A DNA stretch of 64,000 nt from Acidobacteriota bacterium (lineage in GTDB: Bacteria; Acidobacteriota; Terriglobia; Acidiferrales; UBA7541). The notes under the pieces were generated by a model. That model was given only the letters and a program-made list of their open reading frames with translations, was not told the DNA's origin and ran no database searches. Where the stretch lies: contig QHYI01000129.1 in assembly GCA_003223245.1 (NCBI GenBank), forward strand, positions 62,001 to 126,000, written 5' to 3'. Positions 38,355-47,953 of the stretch are shown here, piece by piece. Each line of letters begins with the position of its first letter. Positions within the stretch are counted from its first letter, which is position 1. A program made the position numbers and the translations under genes.

Positions 38355-38531
38355 ACAAAGGCACTTCCCGGAGTGCAGCAGCCTGGCTGCCGCTTTTACC
38401 TAAGTCGGGCCCGGCACAATTTGCCTTACGAATGAGGGCCGCGCAAGTGGCCCTTCTCTTCGTCGGTGTAAGGGTGCGCTTCAGCATGTCCCCTTTCTTG
38501 TTTCGTCAGAGCCAACTCCGGCGCGCGAAGT

Positions 38532-39410
38532 TCATTTTGCTCCTCCCGACGGATCAGGCGAAGTGGCGGAGTCTACGTCCAGAAACCAAGAGTGAGCCGT
38601 GTCCCCGGGCGCATAACAATTTCCGTCGCGAGAATAGGTCCGCGCGCAACGAGCGGTAAATTCTTTGCGCCGGGGAGACTGAGCGAATTGCCAGACCGCG
38701 GCGTAAGGAAATCTGCTTCTTGCGGGAGGCGGCGGTTCGTGGGGAAAAGTGCATCCGGGAGAAGGGGGACAGGCGTCATTATAGGCCCAGACGGAGATGC
38801 CGCGTGTTGCAGCATGATTCCGAATATCGTCCGCCGTGGTAATGCTGACGCCGGGCTCTTCCCTGACCGGCATGCCTGAACAATAGACCCCGGCTCTATA
38901 TCCCGCATGACTGAGCGCCTCGGTCCACGCCGCGAGATAGGCATGGTACATATCCGGCAGTCTCCCGCCTTCTTCAATATCTAAGAAAATGATTGTCCCT
39001 GCGGAGAAGCCCTCTGCTTTCGCTGAGCCTGCGGCATCTTGTCCCTCGTGGGCGCCCCTTGCTTTAGCGGAAGCCTCCGTCTTGAGTTCACTGCTGTCGG
39101 GGCCGCGACAGAGCAGCAAAAAACCGAAACCGAGTGAGCGAAGAAGTCCGCGCTTTCTGCTCCAGGTGTTGGTTTTTTCGCCCGGCGGTGGAGTAAGCCA
39201 GTAGCTCGAGAAGGCAAACGTTTTGCGGAAGATGGGCAAGGCCTCGTCGCCGGGATAAATGTTGCGGTCGAAACCCAGGTAATTTTTCTCGGTTCCGACA
39301 GGAACTGGGGAAACCCCGCTTTCCGGCCCAAAAGCGAAGAGCATGGCGAGAGCAACGAGGCTTAGGGAAAAAAGTCCCGCTAACGCCAACTTTCGAACTA
39401 GCCTGATCAT
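38532..39410 (-). CDS. DUF1906 glycoside-hydrolase-like secreted protein
   Basis: About 292 aa. The start MIRLVRKLALAGLFSLSLVALAMLFAF is a signal peptide or anchor. The rest, GFDRNIYPGDEALPIFRKTFAFSSYWLT, TIIFLDIEEGGRLPDMYHAYLAAWTEALSHAGYRAGVYCSGMPV and ISVWAYNDACPPSPGC, is the DUF1906 fold (TIM-barrel, related to lysozyme-like GH25). The acidic DIEEGG carries the likely catalytic residues. Substrate unknown; probably a cell-wall glycan. The start codon at 39410 is chosen because upstream residues are low-complexity. Confidence 0.85.
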   Translation of the reverse strand: MIRLVRKLALAGLFSLSLVALAMLFAFGPESGVSPVPVGTEKNYLGFDRNIYPGDEALPIFRKTFAFSSYWLTPPPGEKTNTWSRKRGLLRSLGFGFLLLCRGPDSSELKTEASAKARGAHEGQDAAGSAKAEGFSAGTIIFLDIEEGGRLPDMYHAYLAAWTEALSHAGYRAGVYCSGMPVREEPGVSITTADDIRNHAATRGISVWAYNDACPPSPGCTFPHEPPPPARSRFPYAAVWQFAQSPRRKEFTARCARTYSRDGNCYAPGDTAHSWFLDVDSATSPDPSGGAK

Positions 39411-39655
39411 CGGATTGTCGCCAAATTCTTCATTGCCAGCCGCAGACCGGCTACCACACTCCAAATCAGGGACGATTCTAAAGGATGAGCGTCAGCAGCG
39501 AACAGAATAATGAGGCCTTGGTGCTCGATGGCAAGCGGCTACTGCGTTGGTTTCTAAGGTAGATTCTTGAAAATTCGGAGTGAAACGCCGGGCACGCCAC
39601 CGCAAGCACGCTCAGTGCATCTAAAGAATACGGAGTGGCGGAGGGACAATGGACA

Positions 39656-40096
39656 ATGTCGCCACAGGCTAAGAGACCTGCGCTGGTAGCGGCGTGCGGG
39701 CTCCTGGTCACCGTCCTCGCTTCGCGATCTTTCTATTTCCAAGAACTGTTTTTTGCCTTTCTTCTGTTTGCCATAGTGTTCCTGGTTCTGTGGCTGCTGG
39801 CGGGCTTAGTCGTTGTGGTGTGGATGCTCTACGCAAGGGCGGTCGTGTACCTTGCCACGCGGACCGTGAGGCAGGCGCAGCGCACCCTGCCGGTGTTTCA
39901 AGCAGTGGTTCTGTGGCTGGCGCCCATGGTCACCAAGTCCGCCGGACTTGCTTCGGCTGGCCGGTGGGTCTTGCTTCATCCCCTCGGTGGTTGGCTCCGC
40001 GAAGGGGCGCGGTCTTTCCGGCTGGAGGGGTCCCACTTCCGCGAAGACGCCCAGCGCGCCGTTAAGCATTTGCGGCTCCTACTAAAGCAGAGTTGA
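39656..40096 (+). CDS. Hypothetical membrane protein
   Basis: About 146 aa. Two predicted membrane helices: PALVAACGLLVTVLASRSFYFQ and the long LFFAFLLFAIVFLVLWLLAGLVVVVWMLYARAVVYL, which may span twice. The C-terminal half is amphipathic and basic. GGAGGG lies 11 nt upstream of the ATG. Not recognised; divergent from the DUF1906 gene. Confidence 0.6.
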   Translation: MSPQAKRPALVAACGLLVTVLASRSFYFQELFFAFLLFAIVFLVLWLLAGLVVVVWMLYARAVVYLATRTVRQAQRTLPVFQAVVLWLAPMVTKSAGLASAGRWVLLHPLGGWLREGARSFRLEGSHFREDAQRAVKHLRLLLKQS

Positions 40097-40251
40097 AACT
40101 AGCGAAGCGCCCCTTAACGTCGTCGTCCATCCATCCCCAACCCAACGCTGTTCGCTCACCTGTATAGCGCCGCCTAAGCTGCAAGTCGGTGTTCGCGCCC
40201 CTCTAGGCAAAGCCTCTTTGGGCAGCGGCGAAACTGGACTAGGATACCGTC

Positions 40252-41367
40252 GTGCAAGGAACCCAACCGGTCCACAAAGGCAGGTTGTTGCGCTGGCAAT
40301 GGAAGGCCATCACCCCGCTGATCGGAGTGTTGCTGCTGGGCTTGATCGCGTTTCAGGCCATCGTGGTCGCGCTCGATATTCCTAGTGGGCACTGGATCGT
40401 CATCATTGCGGCTGCCGGTGCCGTAGCGATTTGTTTCGTAACTTTGTCGGTCTTATTTGTGTTGATCGAGCGGCCGTTGAATGAATTAAAGAAAATTATC
40501 CGGCGAGTGCGTGAAGGCGATCTGAATGCGAGAGTCGAATTCTCGAAACGCAACGATGACGTCGGGCAACTGGGCCGCCAGTTCAATGAAATGATTCAGC
40601 AACTCGCGGAGAATCGCGCCGAAATCGAGCGGTTGCATCAATTCGAAATGGCCCGCGCGGAGCACTTAGCCACGATCGGAGAGCTCGCGGCCGGGCTGGC
40701 CCACGAAATTCGCAATCCCCTCGCCGGAATTGCCGGAGTCGTCGAAGTAATGGGGCGGGAGCTGCCCAAGGAAAGCTCCAGTCGTGCGGTTCTGCCCGAA
40801 GTCCAAAGCGAGATTCAACACATTCAAGCGATTTTAAACGATCTGCTGGCGTATGCGCGGCCGCGCCCGCCGGAGTTTCATCCCGCGGATCTCAATGCCA
40901 CCGTCGAACAAGCCGTGTTTCTGGCGCGCCAGCAAGTGCGCACCAAGCCCATCGAGATTAACCTGACGGCGGAGAAGAAGTTGCCGAGAATCTTGCACGA
41001 TCCGGTTCAAATTCAGCAAGTCGTATTGAATTTGCTCCTCAACGGCATACAGGCGATCCAGAAACAGGGAAAGATTGATCTCGCTTTGCAGCAGGAAGGC
41101 GAATTCGCAGTGATACGAATCCGGGATACCGGGAAGGGGATTGCGCGAGAGTCTCTGTCAAAAATTTTCAAGCCCTTTTTCACGACACGGAAAGAAGGAA
41201 CCGGATTGGGGCTTCCGTTGGCGAGAGGCATCGTGGAGTCACACAAGGGAAAAATCGAAGTGACCAGCGAGCCGGGGCAAGGCGCGCAGTTTGAGGTGTG
41301 GCTGCCAATGGCGCGGGCGGCGGAAGAGGTCAAAAGTCGGCAGTGGAGGGACGAAGGAAAAAGCTAA
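40252..41367 (+). CDS. Membrane sensor histidine kinase
   Basis: 371 aa. Two transmembrane segments (about 20-41 and 48-72), a HAMP linker (PLNELKKIIRRVREGDLNARVEF...), then the HisKA dimerisation domain with phospho-His at residue 151 in AGLAHEIRNPLAG. The catalytic domain has N-box LLNGIQAI, G1 DTGKGI and G2 GTGLGLPLARGI. The periplasmic part is too short to sense much, so the input may be within the membrane or cytoplasm. GTG start at 40252. The sigma-54-type response regulator follows 81 nt later, and the pair probably form a NtrB/NtrC-like system. Confidence 0.92.
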   Translation: MQGTQPVHKGRLLRWQWKAITPLIGVLLLGLIAFQAIVVALDIPSGHWIVIIAAAGAVAICFVTLSVLFVLIERPLNELKKIIRRVREGDLNARVEFSKRNDDVGQLGRQFNEMIQQLAENRAEIERLHQFEMARAEHLATIGELAAGLAHEIRNPLAGIAGVVEVMGRELPKESSSRAVLPEVQSEIQHIQAILNDLLAYARPRPPEFHPADLNATVEQAVFLARQQVRTKPIEINLTAEKKLPRILHDPVQIQQVVLNLLLNGIQAIQKQGKIDLALQQEGEFAVIRIRDTGKGIARESLSKIFKPFFTTRKEGTGLGLPLARGIVESHKGKIEVTSEPGQGAQFEVWLPMARAAEEVKSRQWRDEGKS

Positions 41368-41448
41368 GGACCAACTGCAAGATACAAACGGCGCGGGAGC
41401 AGAACAGTTTCCGCGCAGGCTGTTGGCGGGAGTGATAAAGTAGGAATC

Positions 41449-42933
41449 ATGGCGCAAAAGAAAGTCTTGATCGTGGACGACGAAAAGCTGGTGCGCTGGG
41501 CGCTCGCGAAGAAATGCGCAGAATACGGCTACCAGAGCGTGGAAGCCGTCGACGGAGAGGAAGCGCTGCGTATGATGCAGAACGAGTCGCCCGACGCGAT
41601 TTTGCTGGATGTCCACCTCCCCGGCCAGAGCGGCATCGAGGTTCTGGAAAAACTGAAGCACAACGGCGACACACGCAGCGTGATCATGATGACCGCCGAT
41701 CCACAACTGGAAGACGTGAAGGCGGCGCTGCGTCTGGGCGCGTACGACTTCGTCAGCAAGCCCATCAATTACGAAGAGCTTGGCGTAACGCTGCAAAACG
41801 CCCTGGAAGCGGGCGCGCTGCGCGCGGAAGTGGAATCCCTGCGCGGAGAAGTGCGCCGGCGCACCGGCTATCACGACGTGATTGGCGTGTCGCGAAAAAT
41901 GACCGAGCTGATGAAGTTCGTCCAAAAAGTCGCGGCCAGCGAAGCTAGCACAATTTTGATCCAGGGCGAAAGCGGAACCGGCAAGGACCTGGTGGCCAAG
42001 GCGATTCATTATCAAAGCGCGCGCAAAGACAAGCCGTTTGTGGCCATCAATTGCTCCGCGATTCCGGAAACGCTGATGGAGGCGGAGCTGTTTGGCCATG
42101 AGCGCGGCGCGTTCACCGACGCTAAGGCGATGAAGAAAGGCCTGTTCGAAGTGGCTGACGGTGGAACGCTGTTTCTGGATGAAATTGGCGAACTCTCCCC
42201 GCTGCTTCAAGCAAAGCTTTTGCGCGTTTTGGAGGACCAGGTCCTCCGGCGCGTCGGCGGCGTGCGCGATATTCAAGTGGATGTTCGCGTGATCGCCGCA
42301 TCCAACCGCGATCTCGAGCGCGCCGTGCGTGAAGGCCATTTTCGTCAGGATTTGTATTACCGGCTGGCCATTATTTCGATTTTTCTTCCGCCTTTGCGCG
42401 AGCGAAAAGAAGACCTGCCTGCGCTCGTCGATTTCTTCGTGGAGCATTACAACCGGAAGTTTCGCAAGAATGTGCAAGGGCTGAACGAGGAGACGCGGCG
42501 GCTGCTGTTGAATTACAGCTGGCCGGGAAATGTGCGCGAGCTGAAGAATGCGCTGGAGCGCGCGATGCTTCTCGAGGATGGCACGCTGCTGAAGCCGGAC
42601 GATTTGCCGTTTGCCGTGGCCAGCGGGCGCAGCGGAACGGCTGGGAGCGCGCCGACGGCGATGGAAGCGAGTTCGTCGGGAACTGGAACGATAGATTCCG
42701 TGGAGGGCGGATCGAAGCGGCGCTTGCCGCCTCTTTCCATCCCGGACGGTGGAACCTCGCTGGAAGACATCGAGCATGCCTTGGTCGAACTCGCGCTGCA
42801 GCAATCGCACGGGAACCAAATCAAAGCGGCGAAGTTGTTGGACATCAGCCGCGACGCCCTGCGCTACAAGATGAAAAAGTTTGGCTTGGCCCACGGAGAA
42901 CAAGAACAGCAGCCTTCCACCACTCGCTCGTGA
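41449..42933 (+). CDS. Sigma-54-dependent response regulator (NtrC family)
   Basis: 494 aa. Receiver domain with phospho-Asp at D54 ([10 protein letters not shown]) and Lys in FVSKP. The AAA+ domain has Walker [22 protein letters not shown] (the sigma-54 contact loop, with D in place of the usual second G of GAFTGA), [12 protein letters not shown] and [17 protein letters not shown] Fis-type DNA-binding C-terminus reads [26 protein letters not shown]. It activates sigma-54 promoters after phosphorylation by the kinase encoded just upstream. Target genes are unknown. A long antisense frame across it is a shadow. Confidence 0.95.
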   Translation: MAQKKVLIVDDEKLVRWALAKKCAEYGYQSVEAVDGEEALRMMQNESPDAILLDVHLPGQSGIEVLEKLKHNGDTRSVIMMTADPQLEDVKAALRLGAYDFVSKPINYEELGVTLQNALEAGALRAEVESLRGEVRRRTGYHDVIGVSRKMTELMKFVQKVAASEASTILIQGESGTGKDLVAKAIHYQSARKDKPFVAINCSAIPETLMEAELFGHERGAFTDAKAMKKGLFEVADGGTLFLDEIGELSPLLQAKLLRVLEDQVLRRVGGVRDIQVDVRVIAASNRDLERAVREGHFRQDLYYRLAIISIFLPPLRERKEDLPALVDFFVEHYNRKFRKNVQGLNEETRRLLLNYSWPGNVRELKNALERAMLLEDGTLLKPDDLPFAVASGRSGTAGSAPTAMEASSSGTGTIDSVEGGSKRRLPPLSIPDGGTSLEDIEHALVELALQQSHGNQIKAAKLLDISRDALRYKMKKFGLAHGEQEQQPSTTRS

Positions 42934-43247
42934 AAGAAGCTAACGAAATGCAGTCGTTCGTCCTGCCTTGAGGTGTGAGCGCGATCAGACTGCCCATTGC
43001 ACTTTGTCCGGGAGTCACGACCGTCCTTTTGGCGCAGCAAAAGACCAGGTTGTCCCCTGCGGCAGCCACGCCGCATCGGCCGAGCGAGTTTGAGAACCAA
43101 TTCTTGGCGATTCCTATCGTGCCCGGATGAACGGTTGCGACTTCCACGGGCCACACGTTGATTCTGGCGCCGGAGTCCTTGCATTATAATAGGCTGCGTC
43201 GGCCCGACAGCCCCGCCCTTTGCGTTCCACCATGTTCGTGGCCCTGA
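42934..43247. other. Intergenic region, no gene seen
   Basis: About 314 nt between the regulator and the minus-strand VOC gene. A TATAAT occurs at 43185-43190 on the plus strand with no good -35 and no plus-strand gene after it. Nothing else is recognised. Confidence 0.4.
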
Positions 43248-43667
43248 TTACGATTCCTTTTTCTCGCCCTGGAAGAACCAATGAACGCCATATTTATCGG
43301 CAAGATGCCCGTAGCTTCCAAACGGCATATCTCGCAAATCGTCAAGCAGCTCTTTGTCCGCTCCCGCTGCGAGTCTGTCGAAGACGGCTCTCAGCTCTTT
43401 GTACTCGCCCCCGTTAATATACATCGCGACGGTGTTACCCTGTTTCGGCCTTCGCGTGGGATGGAGCCAGTCTGTGGCCGAAAACTCAATGACACCACTT
43501 TTCAGGCGGGCGTGAGCCACTTTGTGATGCTGCTCGGGCGGCATTTGGTGCCTCATAGGCGTATCAGCGACTTTCGTGGTGGTCAATTCGCCACCTAAAC
43601 AAGATCGGTAAAACTCCATGGCTTCGGCACAATTCCCGTCAAATAGCAGGAAGGGTGTGAGATTCAT
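43248..43667 (-). CDS. PhnB/VOC-family protein
   Basis: About 139 aa. MNLTPFLLFDGNCAEAMEFYRSCLGGELTTTKVADTPM is the PhnB-type glyoxalase-fold opening, followed by VAHARLKSGVIEFSATDW and GSYGHLADKYGVHWFFQGE. Such proteins (3-demethylubiquinone-9 3-methyltransferase-like annotation) have unknown substrates. The ATG at 43667 follows AGGAACAGGATA; the longer frame from 43826 adds a non-conserved leader. Confidence 0.88.
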   Translation of the reverse strand: MNLTPFLLFDGNCAEAMEFYRSCLGGELTTTKVADTPMRHQMPPEQHHKVAHARLKSGVIEFSATDWLHPTRRPKQGNTVAMYINGGEYKELRAVFDRLAAGADKELLDDLRDMPFGSYGHLADKYGVHWFFQGEKKES

Positions 43668-44493
43668 TATCCTGTTCCTTTCTTGTTTAGCTGCTTGAGG
43701 TTGCGCTTGCGTCATCATCTCAGAACTACGGGCCTTTATGATCGGCAAATCGTTTTTTCTTTTGTACGGCGCAGCACGCTGCGCCGCGCGGCTTTGTGTC
43801 GTGCGAACGGAGTGGCTCGCGGCCAACTGGTGAGAAGACGCCCGTTCCGAGTGAAAAGCCCCATTTGAAAAAACACGCTGTCGCCTCCAGGATGAAGGAC
43901 GCGTGTAAGTTGTTTCTCATATGGAGGATAGAGGTTATTGGATCGGGTAAGAATTTGGAACAGCAGATGCAAGTTGTCACATTGCTCAGAAGGTGGGCAA
44001 TGGAGCGATTGTCAACCTTCTGACCTGTGGGCGTCCTCACTGTGACGGCGGGCAGGCGGTGAATAGCTCGAAAGGATACGGTACAGAAAAAGACGCCCAC
44101 GGAATAGCCGGTCAAAACCCCCAGTTGCCGGCTAGCCGATCGAGTCAGGCAGCGGCAGAGCACGGATCGCTAAGGAGCGTCGAGGTTCGGATGCGACGGG
44201 GCGATGGCCCGTACAACGGGCCTCCACCAGTGCCCGCCGCTGCCTCTTGTTTTGGCCGAATCCTGACGGTCACCCTGTCTTTTGGCGCGATTTTGTTGGT
44301 TTTCTCGCGCAAGTCATTGTGCCAATGCGCGCAACGTGGCTCCTGCTCAAAGCAAACCTTCCGCATGTTCTTTGTTTGCTATGCGATGCGCAGGTTTGAC
44401 TGTGGAACGCTGCGTGCACCCTCATCACATGGACAGAGGAAGAGAGCGATGGGAGGGCGTAAAGCCTAGGGGCATCGAAGCGAGGAGGTATTT
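43668..44493. other. Long gene-poor intergenic region
   Basis: 826 nt between the PhnB-like gene and the universal stress protein gene. No ORF here looks protein-coding. The middle (43987-44100) holds two consecutive stem-loops, listed separately. Confidence 0.5.
43987..44100 (+). ncRNA. Candidate structured RNA (two stem-loops)
   Basis: The first hairpin pairs CAGAAGGT (43987-43994) with ACCTTCTG (44015-44022). Five nt later GTGGGCGTC (44027-44035) pairs with GACGCCCAC (44092-44100), enclosing a second stem, TCACTG (44037-44042) with CGGTGA (44057-44062, one G-U pair). All pairings are perfect apart from that wobble. The strand is not determined. It could be a small RNA, a leader element about 390 nt upstream of the universal stress gene, or a mobile-element end. 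No family is recognised. Confidence 0.35.
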
Positions 44494-45405
44494 ATGGCAC
44501 AGGTGCTGGAGCGGAAGACAATCCACGAGATTTCCAGGAAAGTTGCGCTCACGAAGATTCTGGCAACCACAGATTTTTCGCCCGAATCGGATCGCGCGTT
44601 GGACTATGCGCTGGCATTGGCGCGGCGCTATGACGCGCGGATCTATCTGACGCATGTGCTGGCGCCGGATCCGTTCCTGTATGCCGAGCCGGCGCTGGCC
44701 GAAGCGACTTACGAGAAGGTTCGCCAGGCAGCGGAGCAGGGGATCGCGGACATTCTCGTTTCGGGAAAGCTCCGGGGCGTTCCTCACGAAGTCCTCTTAG
44801 AAGAAGGAAATGTTTGGGCGGTGATCGCGAAGCTGATCGAGAAGCATGAAATCGATTTGGTGGTGACGGCGACGCATGGCCGGGGCAAGGTGCAGAAGGT
44901 GCTGATCGGCTCGGTGGCGGAGGAAATTTTCCGTCAGGCGGATTGCGCCGTGCTGACCGTGGGACCGCGCGTCAAAGATGGGCCGCCACGCGAAGTGGAG
45001 CTGAAAAACATTCTCTTTGCCACGGACTTTGGGCATGGCGCGGAGAAAGCGGCGGCGTATGCTTTCTCGCTGGCGCAGGAGCACGGAGCAAGGCTCACCG
45101 TGCTGCACGTGATTCAGGAAGCCACGGCGTTTACGGAGGAGAGCGTGCGCAGGCAGAGAGAATTTAACGTGCAAAACCTAGAGCGGTTGGTGCCGGAAGG
45201 CGCGGAAAATTGGTGCAAGCCGGTGTTCCGCGCGACGTTTGGCGAAGCGGTGGAAGAGATTATCACCATGGCCCGCGAAACGAACGCCGACCTGATTGTG
45301 ATGGGGGCGAAGCCGAGAAGGAGCCTGGCGGGGCATGTTCCGGCTACCATCGCTTACAGTGTGGTCACCAAGGCGCGGTGCCCCGTTCTGACCGCTCGCG
45401 GCTGA
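44494..45405 (+). CDS. Universal stress protein with two UspA domains
   Basis: 303 aa. Domain 1 (about 15-155): KILATTDFSPESDRALDYALALARRYDARIYLTHVLA and the ATP-binding G-x2-G-x9-GS-like motif in ATHGRGKVQKVLIGSVAEEI. Domain 2 (about 165-303): NILFATDFGHGAEKAAAYAFSLAQEHGARLTVLHV, with the equivalent motif altered (GAKPRRSLAGHVPATIA), so it probably no longer binds ATP. A strong RBS (GAGGAGG) lies 5 nt before the ATG. A clear terminator follows at 45519. Confidence 0.93.
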   Translation: MAQVLERKTIHEISRKVALTKILATTDFSPESDRALDYALALARRYDARIYLTHVLAPDPFLYAEPALAEATYEKVRQAAEQGIADILVSGKLRGVPHEVLLEEGNVWAVIAKLIEKHEIDLVVTATHGRGKVQKVLIGSVAEEIFRQADCAVLTVGPRVKDGPPREVELKNILFATDFGHGAEKAAAYAFSLAQEHGARLTVLHVIQEATAFTEESVRRQREFNVQNLERLVPEGAENWCKPVFRATFGEAVEEIITMARETNADLIVMGAKPRRSLAGHVPATIAYSVVTKARCPVLTARG

Positions 45406-45518
45406 ATTTGGCAGACGGCAGGCGAAGAGCTCAAGCGGGGCAGAATAGCAGCGAGCCGCAGCAAGAAAATGGAGGACCGGAGCTCGGCCGGAGCAGAATC
45501 CGGATCCACTCCAGGTCG

Positions 45519-45572
45519 AAGGACGGAACTGATAGCGCAATGGCGCGAAGCGGTTCCGTCCTTTTGTTTTTT
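45519..45572 (+). terminator. Intrinsic terminator after the universal stress gene
   Basis: AAGGACGGAAC (45519-45529) pairs with GTTCCGTCCTT (45553-45563); a T-rich tail (TTTTGTTTTTTTT) runs to 45572. Long internal loop of about 23 nt. Confidence 0.8.
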
Positions 45573-45672
45573 TTCAGCGATTCCTTTGGAAATCCGCCCC
45601 TTCCTGGTGTAGGCTGCGGTTTTTCCGGAAAGTCCAGGTTCCGGCGAAAAAAAAAGAAAAAGGCCGCCAAAA

Positions 45673-46428
45673 TTGCAGATTAAGATCCTTGAAAATAAAC
45701 ATGCATTGAGCCAGGCAGCCGCCGCACATGCCGCAGACTGTCTCCGCGCTGTGCTCCGCGACCAAGGTCTAGCGCGCATCGTCGCCGCTACAGGCACTTC
45801 CCAAATGGAATTCCTGGAAGCTCTGACCACTGCGCCGAACATGGATTGGAGCAGGGTCGAGCTTTTTCACCTCGATGAATACGTTGGGCTGCCCATCACG
45901 CATCCGGCCAGTTTTCGCAAGTACTTGCTCGAACGGCTCATTCGAAAGACCGGCATCACGCAATATCACTTTCTGGATGGCGAGGGGAATCCACACGCGG
46001 TAGCAAAGAAAGTCGGGAAGGAGCTGCGTTCCAAGCCGGTAGACATCGCTTTTGCAGGGATCGGTGAGAATGGGCACCTGGCGTTCAACGACCCTCCGGC
46101 AGATTTTCAAACCGAGGAGCCATATCTGGTGGTCGATCTGGATGCGGCTTGCCGGCAGCAGCAAGTGAACGAAGGATGGTTCGCGAAGTTGGCAGACGTT
46201 CCCGCACGCGCGATCTCCATGTCCATCCGTCAACTTTTGCGCGTGAAGCAAATCCTTGTGGTCGTGCCGGAGGCGCGGAAAGCGCGAGCCGTGAAATCGT
46301 GCTTTGAGGGCGAAATTAGCCCGATGGCGCCGGCGTCGATCCTGCGTACGCATCCGAATGCCACCGTCTATCTCGACAGAGATTCGGCCGCATTATTGAG
46401 TTCGGCCTTCCTGGAGAAGACGCTGTAG
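45673..46428 (+). CDS. nagB: Glucosamine-6-phosphate deaminase
   Basis: 251 aa. [50 protein letters not shown] and ISMSIRQLL are the NagB motifs: substrate phosphate-binding loop, catalytic DEY, and the GIGENGH(L/I)AFNDP active-site block. It converts glucosamine-6-phosphate to fructose-6-phosphate plus ammonia, linking amino-sugar use to glycolysis (and to the phosphofructokinase encoded at 33.3 kb). The start is a TTG (45673) because the homologous N-terminus begins there; AAGG is about 9 nt upstream. Confidence 0.93.
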   Translation: MQIKILENKHALSQAAAAHAADCLRAVLRDQGLARIVAATGTSQMEFLEALTTAPNMDWSRVELFHLDEYVGLPITHPASFRKYLLERLIRKTGITQYHFLDGEGNPHAVAKKVGKELRSKPVDIAFAGIGENGHLAFNDPPADFQTEEPYLVVDLDAACRQQQVNEGWFAKLADVPARAISMSIRQLLRVKQILVVVPEARKARAVKSCFEGEISPMAPASILRTHPNATVYLDRDSAALLSSAFLEKTL

Positions 46429-46630
46429 TGTGCTGTCCCTCCGATTCGCGGCATGGCTGGGGACGCGCTGAAGCGCGCCCCTACAGCAGGGTCATTTCGC
46501 GGAACAAGACGAAGGATGACTTACTGCCTTCTGGGAGTTTCAGAAAAGCAGATCCTTTACGCCCGTTCTCCAAAACCGGTGACTGGGTTCGGGAGCCAAG
46601 CAAGTCGATTTCAGCCAACTGCCAGGCGAT

Positions 46631-47953
46631 ATGTCTACGACGTTACCATCCGCACCATCCGGAGACCGGCCGATTCCCCATCTGAGGTGGTGGATTGGGG
46701 GATTGCTGTTCGCTTCGACGGTGATCAATTACATCGACAGGCAAACCTTGGCGCTGCTCGCGCCGTTCCTCAAGCAGAGCTATCACTGGACGAACAGCGA
46801 CTATGCGAATTTGCTGATCAGCTTTCGGATTGCTTATTCAATCGGCCAGGCTGTCTGCGGAAGGCTGGTGGATCGCGTGGGCACGCGGCGCGGCCTGAGC
46901 CTCTCTGTCTTTTGGTATTCCGTCGTGTCCGTGGCCACGTCGCTAGCAAGAGGGTTTTACAGCTTTGCGGCGTTTCGCTTTCTCCTGGGGGCCGGCGAGT
47001 CCGCGAATTGGCCCGGGGCGGCCAAGGCAGTTTCCGAATGGTTTCCAAAGCGCGAACGGGGTCTGGCCGCGGCTCTATTTGATAGCGGGTCGTCCATAGG
47101 CGGCGCTATTGCACCGTTCCTGATTTTGCCCATCTATTTTCGTTGGGGATGGAGACCCGCGTTTGTGATTCCGGGATTGCTGGGTTTTGTTTGGCTGTTC
47201 GTTTGGCGCCGAATGTACTACGTGCCCGCCGAACATCCCCGCATTCGTCCTGCCGAGCGGGAGATGATTCTGGCCGAGACGTCTGGACTCATGGTCTCGG
47301 CCGAGCGCGACTCGCAATGGAGCACCCTACTGAAATTGCCGCAGACTTGGGGAGCGATTGTGGCGAAAGCCTTGACGGATCCCGTGTGGTTTTTTATCAC
47401 TGATTGGTTTCCACTCTACTTGGTAGCCAAGGGAATTTCGCTGAAGACCGGCTTAATCGCCGTGTGGATTCCCTTCCTTGGGGCGGACCTGGGCAATTTC
47501 TTTGGAGGAGCGGCCTCAGGATACTTGATCAAACGCGGCTGGCCGCTCGGCGCAGCGCGGAAAGCGCTGGTGGTCTTCGGAGGAATCGGGGTGATGCTGC
47601 TGATCCCCACGATTTTTACGGCGAATCTGGCGGCGATTGCGGCGTTGTTCGGAGTGGCGACTTTTTGTTATGCGGCCTTTTCCACGATTGCGAACGTGCT
47701 GCCGTCCGACCTCTTCACCGGCGGTGCGGTCGCTTCGGTGTTCGGACTGAGCGGAGCAGGGGCGGGGATTGGAACCATCATCGCGTTTGAGCTGATTGGC
47801 TATTTTTCTGACGCCAGCCGAGCCCTGCCAGGGCATTCGTTCGATGTGGTCGTGCTGGTCGCCGGGGTGGTTCCGTTTGTCGGAATGATTCTCGTGCTTT
47901 TGCTGGTGCGCAACACGCGCGCGACCGAGCAAGGACTGGTACGCCCAATATGA
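46631..47953 (+). CDS. MFS transporter, hexuronate (ExuT/ACS) type
   Basis: 440 aa, twelve helices. LRWWIGGLLFASTVINYIDRQTLALLAPFLKQ is the signature of anion:cation symporters for hexuronates and similar sugar acids, with GRLVDRVGTRRGL in the first loop, FRFLLGAGESANWPGAAKAVSEWFPKRERG in helix 4-5 and TDPVWFFITDWFPLYL in the second half. It imports a sugar acid or amino sugar. It follows nagB by about 200 nt, so both may serve sugar uptake, though the carrier's exact substrate is not readable. The ATG at 46631 lacks a strong RBS. Confidence 0.92.
   Translation: MSTTLPSAPSGDRPIPHLRWWIGGLLFASTVINYIDRQTLALLAPFLKQSYHWTNSDYANLLISFRIAYSIGQAVCGRLVDRVGTRRGLSLSVFWYSVVSVATSLARGFYSFAAFRFLLGAGESANWPGAAKAVSEWFPKRERGLAAALFDSGSSIGGAIAPFLILPIYFRWGWRPAFVIPGLLGFVWLFVWRRMYYVPAEHPRIRPAEREMILAETSGLMVSAERDSQWSTLLKLPQTWGAIVAKALTDPVWFFITDWFPLYLVAKGISLKTGLIAVWIPFLGADLGNFFGGAASGYLIKRGWPLGAARKALVVFGGIGVMLLIPTIFTANLAAIAALFGVATFCYAAFSTIANVLPSDLFTGGAVASVFGLSGAGAGIGTIIAFELIGYFSDASRALPGHSFDVVVLVAGVVPFVGMILVLLLVRNTRATEQGLVRPI

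Noticed and set aside
41239-42903. 554-aa minus-strand frame across the sigma-54 regulator gene
   Set aside because: It mirrors the regulator gene, which has every family motif; the antisense frame lacks any recognisable domain.
43185-43190. TATAAT on the plus strand as a promoter
   Set aside because: No -35 at proper spacing and no plus-strand gene follows.
43736-44163. 145-aa minus-strand frame in the intergenic gap
   Set aside because: No family resemblance, and it covers the candidate structured RNA; typical of random open frames.
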